Assembly (NCBI GenBank): GCA_011799875.1 | Contig: CM022301.1 | Span: forward strand, 12,233,570-12,297,569 | Source of the DNA: Thinopyrum elongatum | Lineage: Eukaryota; Streptophyta; Magnoliopsida; Poales; Poaceae | Length of the DNA: 64,000 bases | Direction: 5' to 3' | In this document: one piece after another, positions 55,458-64,000 of the stretch | Numbering within the stretch: position 1 is the stretch's first letter | Layout of the letters: the number at the start of each line of letters is the position of its first letter | Notes under the pieces: generated by a model | Databases searched by the model: none | What the model was told of the DNA's origin: nothing | The model's input: only the letters and a program-made list of their open reading frames with translations | Translations under genes and position numbers: made by a program

Positions 55458-56081
55458 CAGGCCCTTGCCGTCTGCTGGCAGACGGCAAAGAGCTTTGCCA
55501 TCAGCCAGCAGACGGCAAAGCTGCCACGTGGCAGCTACCTCTGCAACCTGGGGGGCACTGGGCTGGCCTATATGGTTGCTTTGCCGTCTACTGGCAGATG
55601 GCAAAGACCTTTGCATCTTTGCCGTCTGCTGGCAGACGGCAATTTGCATCTTTGCCGTCTGCCAGCAGACGGCAAAGACCTTTGCATCTTTGCGGTCTGC
55701 CAGCAGACGGCATAGAATGCCCCGTGGCAGCTACCTAGGGGGCATCTGGGCTGGCCTATTTGGGCACTTTGGCGTCTGCTGGCAGACGACAAAGATGCAG
55801 AGGTCTTTGCCGTCTGCCAGCAGACGGCAAAGCACGCCGTTAACCCCTTAACGGACCTAAGCTGCCACGTCTACCGTCCATGCCCTTTGCCGTCTGCTGG
55901 CAGACGACAAAGACCTTTGCATCTTTGCCGTCTGCCAGCAGACGGCCAAGTGCCCTTTACCGTAGCTCGTTCAGCCGGACGTGGTGCCGTCTGCTAGCTG
56001 ACGGCAAAGGCCTTTTCCGTCCGCCAGGCATGCCTTTGCCGTCAGCCATGGCAGACGGCAAACTGGCTAATTCCTGTAGTG
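55458..56081. repeat. CACTA-4 3' subterminal palindromes and terminus
   Basis: More than ten CTTTGCCGTCTG/CAGACGGCAAAG units in both orientations, mirroring the 5' cluster, up to the terminus at 56081. Two larger repeats (GGCAGCTACCT ... GGGCTGGCCTA) contain them near 55528 and 55727. Confidence 0.9.
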
Positions 56082-56084
56082 ATG

Positions 56085-58464
56085 GATATAGCACTATAGT
56101 TGGAATAGAGTAGGGTGGAGGTTGTGGGGAGAAGACAAAAAGGAGAAAGTCTCACATCAACTAGGTAAATTAATGGGCTATGGAGATGCCCATCAATCGA
56201 TATCGATGCAAGTGAGTAGGGATTGCCATGCAACGGATGCACTAGAGCTATAAGTGTATGAAAGCTCAAAAAGAAAGTAAGTGAGTGTGCATCCAACTTG
56301 CTTGCTCACGAAGACCTAGGGCAATTTGAGGAAGCCCGTCATTGGAATATACAAGCCAAGTTATATAACGAAAAATTCCCACTAGTATATGAAAGTGATA
56401 AAATAGGAGACTCTCTATCATGAAGAACATGGTGCTACTTTGAAGCACAAGTGTGGAAAAAGGATAGTATCATTGTCCCTTCTCTCTTGTTCTCTCATTT
56501 TTTTGTTTGGGCTCTTTGGCCTTTTTTTATTTTTAAGTCCGGAGTCTCATCCCAACTTGTGAGGGAATCATAGCCTCCATCATCCTTTCCTCACATGGGA
56601 CAATAGTCTAATAATGATTATCATCACACTTTTATTTACTTACAACTCAAGAATTACAACTCGATAGTAGAACAAAGTATGAATCTATATGAATGCCTCC
56701 GGCGGTGTACCAGGATGTGCAATGATCTAGAGTGACATGTATAAAAAAAATATGAACGGTGGCCAAGCCACAAATACTATGCCAACTACATGATCATGCA
56801 AAGCAATATGATAATGATGGTATGTGTCATAATAAACGGAACGATGGAAGTAGCATGGCAATATATCTCGGAATGGCTATGGAAATGCCATAATAGGTAG
56901 GTATGGTGGCTGTTTTGAGGAAGGGTATATGGTGGTTTTAATGCACCGGCAAAAGTTGCGCGGTACTAGAGAGGCTAGCAATGGTGAAATGGTGAGAGTG
57001 CGTATAATCCATGGACTCAACATTAGTCATAAAGAACTCACATACTTATTGCAAAAATTTATTAGCCATCAAAGCAAAGTACTAATATGCATGCTCCTAG
57101 GGGGACAAATTTGTAGGAAAAGACCATCGCTTGTCCCCGACCGCCACTCATAAGGAAGACAATCAAAAAATAAATCATGCTCCGACTTCATCACATAACG
57201 GTTCACCATACATGCATGCTTCGGGAATCAAAAACCATAACACAAGTATTTCTACCAATCCATAATTACCCACTAGCATGACTCTAATATCACCATCTTT
57301 ATATCTCAAAACAAATGCAAGGAATCAAACTTCTCATATATTCAATGCTTTTTATGAAAGTTTTTATTATATCCCTCTTAGATGCCCATCATATTAGAAC
57401 CAAATTCATAACCTAAGCAAATTAACATACTATTTTTAAGACTCTCAAAATAATATAAGTGAAGAATGATAGTTCATCAATTTCTATAAAATAAAACCAC
57501 CGCCATGCTCTCAAAAGATATAAGTGAAGCACTAGAGCAACTGCCTAGCTCAAAAGATATAAGTAAAGCACATAGAGTATTCTAATAAATTCACGATAAA
57601 TGTGTGTCCCTCTCAAAAGGTGTGTACAGAAAGGATGATTTTGGAAAACTAAAAAGCAAAGACTCATATCATACAAGACGCTCCAAGCAAAACACATATC
57701 ATCTGGTGAATAAAAATATAGCCTCAAGTAAATTTACCGATGGATTGAAGACAAAAGAGGAGATGCCATCCGGGACATCCCCAAGCTTAGATGCTTGGTT
57801 GTCCTTGAATATTACCTTGGGGTGCCTTGGGAATCCCCAAGCTTAGGCTCTTGCCACTCCTTATTACATGGTCCATCAAAACTTTACCCAAAACTTGAAA
57901 ACTTCACAACGTAAAACTCAACAGAAAACTCGTAAGATCCGTTAGTATAATAAAATAAATCACCACTTTAGGTACTGTTGGGAACTCATTCTAAATTTAT
58001 ATTGGTGTTATATATACTGTATTCCAACTTCTCCATGCTTCATACCCCCCGATACTGCCCATAGATTCATCAAAATAAGCAAACAACACATAGAAAACAG
58101 AATCTGTCAAAAACAGAACAGTCTGCAGTAACCAGAATATTAGTAATACTTATGTAACTCCAAAAATTCTGAAAAATTAGGACAACAGGGATAATTAATA
58201 TATAAATCTGGTGAAAACAATTCAGAATTTTTCCATGCTCTAGTGAATCTTAACAATTCTGTTACTGGATGCAGAAGTTTCTGTTTTTCAGCAAAACCAA
58301 ATCAATGATATACCAAAGCATCCCAAAGGTCTTGCTTTGCTTGAACACTAATTAAAACACTAAAACACAATTACTACATAGGTAATAATGTGTATACTCA
58401 GAAAAACAGAAAATAAATATATTGGGTTGTCTCCCAACAAGCGCTTTTCTTTATAGCTTTTTAG
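56085..58464 (-). other. Retrotransposon internal region, non-coding
   Basis: Continuation of the minus-strand retrotransposon right of CACTA-4. It contains phrases such as ATCCCCAAGCTTAG (57776-57790 and 57832-57846) and GGGTTGTCTCCCAACAAGCGC (58422), typical of abundant Triticeae Gypsy-like elements. Short open frames on both strands match nothing I can name with confidence. No pol gene. Confidence 0.5.
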
Positions 58465-59390
58465 CTAGGCGTTGATAATTTTAATGATGCTCACATGAAA
58501 GACAAAAATTTGAAGCACAAAGAGAGCATCATATAGCATGTGAAAAACAAGTTTAAGTCTAACATACTTCCTATGCATAGGCATTTTATCGGGAAAAGAT
58601 TTATCAAGACAAGTGAAAACTAGCATATGCAAGGAAGAAGAAAGAAACAATAGCAATCTCAACATAACGAGAGGTAATTTAGTAACATGAAAATCTCTAC
58701 AACCATATTTTTCTCTCTCATAATAATTACATGTAGGATCATAATCAAATTCAACAATATAGCTATCACATAAAATTTTCTCTACATGATCCACATGCAT
58801 GCAAAGTTGACACTCTTCCAAAATAGTGGGATTATCACCAAATAAAGTCATGACTTCTCCAAGCCCACTTTTATAAAAAAAAATACATAAGATTGATCAT
58901 TCTCCAAAGTAGTGGGATCATTATTACCTAGAGTTGACACTCTTCCAAACCCACTTTCAATATTATTGCAAACACTATTATCAATATCATATTCATTATG
59001 AGGCTTAAATAAAATTTTAAGATCATAAGAAGCATTATCACCCCAATCATGATCATTGCAATAAGTAGTGGACATAGCAAAACTAGCATCCCCAAGCTTG
59101 GGGTTTTGCATATTATTAGCACAATTGACATTAATAGAATTTATAATAACATCATTGCAATCATGCGTTTCATTCAAGAGCTATCGTGAATCACTTTATA
59201 CATTTCTTCTTTTAGCACTTCATCACAATTTTCAGATTCACGAATTTCAAGCAAAACTCCATAAAGATAATCTAGTGCACTCAACTCATGAGCAATTGGT
59301 TCATCATAATTGGATCCTTTAAAAAGATTAGCAAGTGGATGAGGATACATACAATTTTTGCTTTCCAATTTTCAATAAACACACAATTAT
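58465..59390 (-). pseudogene. Decayed retrotransposon ORF with hydrophobic C-terminus
   Basis: On the minus strand, three overlapping frames follow one another: 59368 to 59174 (ELSALDYLYGVLLEIRESEN), 59177 to 58848 (KLGDASFAMSTTYCNDHDWG) and 58851 to 58465 (LCMHVDHVEKILCDSYIVEF). They look like one gene of about 300 codons with two frameshifts. The last part has two strongly hydrophobic stretches (LPLVMLRLLLFLSSSLHMLV and ALFVLQIFVFHVSIIKI) that could span a membrane. I recognise it as a recurring Triticeae element ORF but not its function. Confidence 0.5.
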
Positions 59391-59459
59391 ACCAAGCAAA
59401 TGAGCAAACAAACCAAGTAAGACATAAAGGGAAACGAAAAGACGAACGGAAAGAAGGCC

Positions 59460-60658
59460 CGGTGGCCATAGGTTTCACTAGAGGCTTCTCTCTCGAAGAA
59501 AACATATGGTGGGTAAACAAATTACTGTTGAGCAATTGATAGAAAAGTGCATAATTATGAAGAAATCTAAGGCAATGATCATGAATATAGGCATCACGTC
59601 CATGACAAGTAGACCGAAACGATTCTGCATCTACTACTATTACTCCACACATCGACCGACTCCTGCCTGCATCTAGAGTATTAAGTTTATAAGAACAGAG
59701 TAGCGCCTTAAGCAAGATGACATGATGTAGAGGGATAAACTCAAGCAATATGATATAAAGCTCATCTTTTTATCCTTAATGGCAACAAAGCACCTCTTCT
59801 GTCACTGGGTGAGGACACTACAAGATTGAACCCATCACAAAGCACCTCTCCTATTGCAAGAAAAACCAATCTAGTTGGCCAAACCAAATCGATAGATCGG
59901 AGAGAAATACAAAGCTATCTCAATCATGCATAAAAGAGTTCAGAAAAGACTCAAATAATATTCATAGATAATCTGATCATAAATCCACAATTCATCGGAA
60001 CTCAACAAACGCACCGCAAAAGAAGATTACATCGAATAGATCTCTAGGAACATCAAGGAGAACATTGTATTGAAGATCAAAGAGAGAGGAGAAGCCATCT
60101 AACTACTAGCTATGGACCCGTAGGTCTGTGGTAAACTACTCACACATCATCAGAAGGGCAGCAAGGTTGGTGTAGAGGCCCTCCGTGATCGAATCCCCGT
60201 CCGACGGAGTGCCGGGAAAGGCCCAAAGATGGGATCTCATGGGAACAGAAGCTTGCGGTGGAGGAAAAGTATTTTTGGTGTGCCCTTTGGTATAGGGGGA
60301 ATATTTGAGAATATATAGTGGTGGAATTAGGGTTGGAAGGTCTCCGAGGGGCCCCCAAGCCCTGGGGGCGTGCCCCTACGGCTTGTGGCCGCCTCGTATG
60401 TTTTCTGGCCTTCTCTCCAAGTCTCGTCGGTTTCTTCTGGTCCAAGAAAAATCATTGTAAAGTTTTATTCCGTTTGGTATTGATTTTCTGTAAAAAACAA
60501 AAACAAGGAAAAAACAACAATTGGCACTGGGTTAATAGGTTAGTCCCAAAAATAATATAATACCATATTAATGCATATAAAACATCCAAAACAGATAATA
60601 TAATAGCATGGAACAATAAAAAATTATAGATATGTTGGAGACGTATCAGAACTCTCCA
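59460..60658 (-). repeat. 5' LTR of the minus-strand retrotransposon (3'-truncated)
   Basis: Aligns with 41970-43196 of the left LTR from CCATAGGTTTCACTAGAGGC to TTGGAGACGTATCA. The last 300 bp of the LTR in sense (41670-41970) and the PBS are missing, so the element was deleted across its LTR-internal boundary. Differences include several substitutions and small indels, for example the absence here of an 18-bp stretch present near 42285-42310. Confidence 0.8.
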
Positions 60659-63010
60659 TGCTCGCCTAAGTATTGACCAAGAGTGAAACCAGTATCATGG
60701 GCCGCTACCTCCGGATCATAAACGATACCGGAAAACACCTTGAGCGGGGCGGAAGATTGGTTTTTCTGTTCTCCGAGCTGGGGAATTGTTTCCCCCCTTG
60801 CACTACTACTTCCCGACCACTGCACATGTTCTTTATGTGACTTGATAATAGAGCGGTCATAGTTAGATCGCAGCGGAGGCGGCGGTGGTCGCGTAAGGTT
60901 TTCCAGACAGCGCTTCGCTTTTGTTGGATCTATTTTCTCCTTTCGCTCGGGCCGTGTCGGTGCAAGCTGGCGTTTCACATCGGCATCAACGACCTTCTTG
61001 AGTTCCTCATCACTCAGTTGATATGGTAACTTGGCAGGAGTCTCCTTGACGCTTGTACTTGCTCTGGATTTCTTCACAGTTGTACTACTAGCTGCCGGAG
61101 CGGCGGTTGTCCTCCGTCGGGGCTGAGGCGGTGGAGGAAGCGGAGTCTGCTGATGCGGCAGAGTCTGCTGAGGAGCCTCCTCCGGCGGAGTCTGCTGACG
61201 CGGCGGAGATGGCTGAGGTAGCGGAGATAGTGCTGGATTGCTACTGTGAGGAGTTTGCTGAGGGGCCTCCTCCGACGGAGTCTGCTGACGCGGCGCCAAT
61301 GTGGAAGCATGATGTGTTCCTTTTTCCATAGAATGGTAGTTTTTTTGGCATCTCCCAGTTCAGTCTCCCCTTCACCTGTAGGGAAGTCAAGCTCCAACTG
61401 CTCAAATCTGTTGATAACTTCATCCACCCTAACAACAGCATAGCCATCTGGAATCAGAGAGCAATGGTAAGTTCCATCAGGTACAGGAGGTAAGGGAAAG
61501 CCGACAGCCACCTTCACGGATATGTTCATGCATTTCACATGTAGATCACAATGTTTCCTCTACGTGATATCATCCACGCGGCAGCGAGGAGCCATGATAT
61601 CATCTATGGGCCGAACGAGCTCCGTGGAAGCCATGCTGCTTTTCCGCTAAGATGGTGGGCCGGCAGTATCGAATGCAGGATCTTCGTGCCGCTGAGATGG
61701 GCCGGTAGCGTGCTGGCTGGTAAGTGCCTCTATTTGCTTCTGCTGCAACGCTACTATTTCTTCTATCTTCTACAACCGATCTGCATCCTGTTTCTTTTTT
61801 CTCCCTTGGCTTCTATAAGTGTCACTGCAGTCAGGAAACCCAACCTTCCATAGCACGGAGCCTAATGTGCCTTGTGTTCGTCCATTGTGTTCAGGATTCT
61901 CGAGGGCGCCTGTCAGCTCGTCATTCTCTCTGTCGGGATTGAACTTCCCATCCTGCACATCCTTCATTGTAGCTTGAAGGGCTTTGACGGGTGTTGCAAG
62001 TTGATCTTTTGTATAAACACACTTCCCTGTTTCTGGGTTCAACTTTCCCCCATGCCCATAGAACCAAGACTTTGCCCGTTCGGTCCAATCCAATGTCTCT
62101 GGATCGATCCCTTTATCAATCAGGTCATTCTCAGTCTTCTCCCACTTAGGCATGGCAACCTTGTAGCCACCTGACCCCATAACATGGTGACATTCCTTCT
62201 TTGCAGCATTTTGCTTATTTATATTTGACCTTTTCTTACCTTCATCTGATGTCTTGTACTCCACAAATGCGGGCCAGTGATCTTTTATCTTCTCATATGC
62301 TCCAGTGAATGTTGGAGTCTTGTTTTTCAGGACATAGTGTTGGTGCAATCTTTTCTTCCAGTTGCAGAATTGTTGGGCCATCTTCTTAAGAGCCCACAGC
62401 TTGACTTTTCGCTCCATAACTTTGATATTTGGATCCACCTCTGGCGGTAGGGTGAAATTTGTCATGAGCGTACTCCAAAGCATTTCTTTGGATCTATCAT
62501 CGACATAAGTAACTCCATCATTCGCCTTTGGCTTATTCCATTCTCGAATGCTGATCGGGATGCTATCCCTAACAACAACTCCGCACTGACTTATAAATCG
62601 GTTTGCATTCGGCCCGGGATGAATCGGTTTGCCATCTACAATGACTTCTTCGATCTTAAACCTTTCATTCTCGCCCAACCTTTTCTTCGGGCCTCGTCTC
62701 TTTATAGAAGATTGGCTCGATCTGGAGGACTAAAAGAAGAAAGAAGCGTTAATATATGTATATACAAATCAATTAATGCATCTAGTCAGCAGAGGCTTAA
62801 TTAATATACCTCGCCGGACTTTGTAATAATTAAGGTTCCAACACCGGAGCCATCATCTTCTCCCTCCAATTCCTCACCGGAGCCGTCATCTTCTCCCGGA
62901 TCTATTCCCTCACCAGAGTCGTTCAGAAACTGTGAGGTGATATCATCATCTCCGTCGCGGATTATTTCCCCCAACATCTCTTCTTGTTCTTCGTCTCTAT
63001 CGTGTTCCAT
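60659..63010 (-). pseudogene. CACTA-2 second gene, Ptta/TNPA-like part (pseudogene)
   Basis: Exon 1 is 63010-62810 (MEHDRDEEQEEMLGEIIRDG, then acidic DDGSGEE repeats), with a GAG|GTATAT donor identical in position to CACTA-1. After an 80-bp intron, exon 2 starts at 62729 and carries RRGPKKRLGENERFKIEE, PISIREWNKPK, DHWPAFVEYKTSDEGKK and WFYGHGGKLNPETGKC, all matching CACTA-1. A TAG at 61770-61772, frame changes in the proline-rich stretch (61100-61330), and the retrotransposon junction at 60658 after GQYLGEHGEF break it. The exon resumes at 41669 with KINASSRSSKLPMVDLAYRY. Confidence 0.85.
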
Positions 63011-63640
63011 AGTTTCTGCAAATATTACAACATGGCATAAACATAGGAGCAACAGGTTCATGGGAATCATCACGGCAAAATACAACCATGAGATAAGCTG
63101 TTTTTCAGACATAATGAAATCTGGGAATGCAAAACAGTAACATTATGATGACAATTTGAGAGCAAGATTGAGTCATGCTATAGTAACTTTACATGGCAAC
63201 CAAGGGAATGGCATGAAAGTACACATTACATAGACCAAATCACAAGAAGGAATCATGTGCATATGAGCAATGGATTAGTGGAAAACAACATGCAAAGTTG
63301 ACAAGTTTTATAACAGGCAGTTTCAGACTTGGCTGTTTTTCAGCAAGTGTAAAACAGCAACAGTATCATAGCATGTTTGCAAGCATGTTACAGTGCCTAA
63401 ACATGTTTACCATGGCATGGGAAAAATACCAGTAGCAAGTAGACATGAAAATGCACCAAACACATGCACAAAGTTTATTCATATGATGCTTGCATTAAAT
63501 CACACAAAAATAACAAAATGGCAAGTTTTATCAGTTTCAGCACATAACATCAGGATGCACTTTTGCAACGTAGATTAACACATCAAGAGGAACTCTATTA
63601 TGCATGCAAATGACACCACCATCGTGGGGGGTGCACTCAC
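63011..63640 (-). other. 5' intron or leader of the CACTA-2 second gene
   Basis: The acceptor TTTGCAG immediately precedes exon 1 (complement of about 63017-63023), as in CACTA-1. The rest is AT-rich with repeated ACATGGCA/GCATGTTTAC phrases and no coding potential. Confidence 0.5.
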
Positions 63641-63689
63641 CGGCTCCTGTAGGGCAGCATGGAGGATGCCAGTGGACGGAGGGACTCCT

Positions 63690-63905
63690 CCGGCGATCGT
63701 GTGGGAGTCCTCCGGCGATCTTCGGGGACTCCTCACCGGCGATCATCGGGGAATCCTCCGGCGATCGTCGGGGACTCCTCACCGGCGATCGTCGGGGACT
63801 CCTCACCGGCGATCTTCGGGGACTCCTCACCGGCGATCGTCGGGTACTCCTCCGGCGATCGTCGGGGACTCCTCACCGGCGATCGTCGGGGACTCCTCCG
63901 GTGAG
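63690..63905. repeat. Minisatellite of about 24-bp units
   Basis: About nine units with GGGGACTCCTC and CCGGCGATCGTC, half of them carrying an extra ACC. It lies in the leader of CACTA-2. The repeats create open frames in several phases that are not genes. Confidence 0.88.
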
Positions 63906-64000
63906 CGTTGCTCCGGCTCACCTTTATTTCATTGTTTGCATCATATTTTTTCTTTTTTTGTCTCACCACATGTCTATATTTTTTATACACCTATTAAATA

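Larger units (their letters stand above)
44687..56081 (+). mobile_element. CACTA-4, 11.4-kb En/Spm element
   Basis: Ends CACTACTGGAAACAGG (44687) and ...AATTCCTGTAGTG (56081), with target duplication ATG at 44684-44686 and 56082-56084, so both ends are present. Subterminal palindromes combine CTTTGCCGTCTG and CAGACGGCAAAG on both sides. It encodes a TNP2-type transposase (48146-51784) and a Ptta/TNPA-like protein (51962-54295), both with lesions. It inserted into the minus-strand LTR retrotransposon. Confidence 0.95.
41670..60658 (-). mobile_element. LTR retrotransposon (sense on minus) holding two CACTA elements
   Basis: LTR ends read TGATGCAG (41670) and ...GACGTATCA (60658), i.e. TGATACGTCTCC...CTGCATCA in sense. 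A purine-rich tract (complement of 43197-43225, GATTGGGGATGCT) precedes the left LTR, as a PPT should, which sets the orientation. After removing CACTA-3 and CACTA-4 the element is about 6.5 kb. No protease, RT or integrase is recognisable, so it is non-autonomous or deleted. The flanks (AAGGG and GAACT) do not match, so the outer target duplication is lost or the two LTRs come from different copies, yet the CACTA-2 exon reads through the junction. Confidence 0.75.
60659..64000 (-). mobile_element. CACTA-2, 5' part (continues from 39788-41669)
   Basis: Second half of CACTA-2, separated from the first by the 19-kb retrotransposon nest. It holds the first exons of the second gene, the leader and a minisatellite. 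The gene order and splice positions equal those of CACTA-1. The TNP2 gene would lie beyond the right edge. Confidence 0.85.

Noticed and set aside
56929..57153. 74-codon open frame on the plus strand
   Set aside because: It lies antisense to the retrotransposon and has no recognisable domain. I consider it a chance frame in an abundant repeat.

Overview
The window is repeat-dense grass DNA, almost certainly from the Triticeae (wheat, Aegilops, rye or barley group). The evidence is a BARE-1/WIS/Angela-type LTR start, two copies of the tRNA-derived Au SINE, several CACTA (En/Spm) elements with TNP2-type transposases, a MULE, and LTR retrotransposons nested in one another. I see one convincing intact host gene: a 201-codon WRN/RNase D-type 3'-5' exonuclease (minus strand, 23495-24100). 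A second host trace is a broken NLR leucine-rich-repeat fragment (minus strand, about 13411-14940).

Layout, left to right. 1-153: antisense piece of a Copia gag that cuts into CACTA-1. 154-12170: CACTA-1 with a decayed TNP2 transposase, 338-bp tandem repeats, an internal promoter flanked by terminal-type palindromes, a 145-bp-arm hairpin, and a second multi-exon gene joining a Ptta/TNPA-like region to a Ulp1-type (C48) protease region. 12171-16860: LINE-type 5' sequence in both orientations, and the NLR fragment split by a 1.2-kb poly-A insertion with a 16-bp target duplication. 16861-20328: 5'-truncated LINE, cut off by an Angela-type LTR (20329-22072), then a second LTR (22076-22779) with primer binding site and an Au SINE (22802-23116). 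23495-24100: exonuclease gene.

24416-39678: MULE with 9-bp target duplications, carrying a 1.5-kb array of hairpin-like units, a nested chimeric Ty3/gypsy element (27360-39215, duplication CCCAT) and a second Au SINE. 39788-41669 and 60659-64000: two halves of CACTA-2 (minus strand), same gene plan as CACTA-1. Between them, 41670-60658: an LTR retrotransposon (sense on minus) that itself holds a 1.1-kb non-autonomous CACTA-3 (duplication TAT) and an 11.4-kb CACTA-4 (duplication ATG) with its own TNP2 and Ptta genes.

The order of insertion can be read from target duplications and from exons that rejoin across insertions. Nearly all transposon genes are broken by stops or frameshifts, often of the CGA-to-TGA kind expected from deamination of methylated CpG. 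The segment 29870-31830 has an indel-dominated difference pattern against its own duplicates and may be an assembly artefact. The most interesting leads are the two long hairpins inside CACTA elements, the SUMO-protease-like region in two CACTA elements, the internal promoter dressed with terminal-type palindromes, two candidate captured host exons, and the split NLR fragment.
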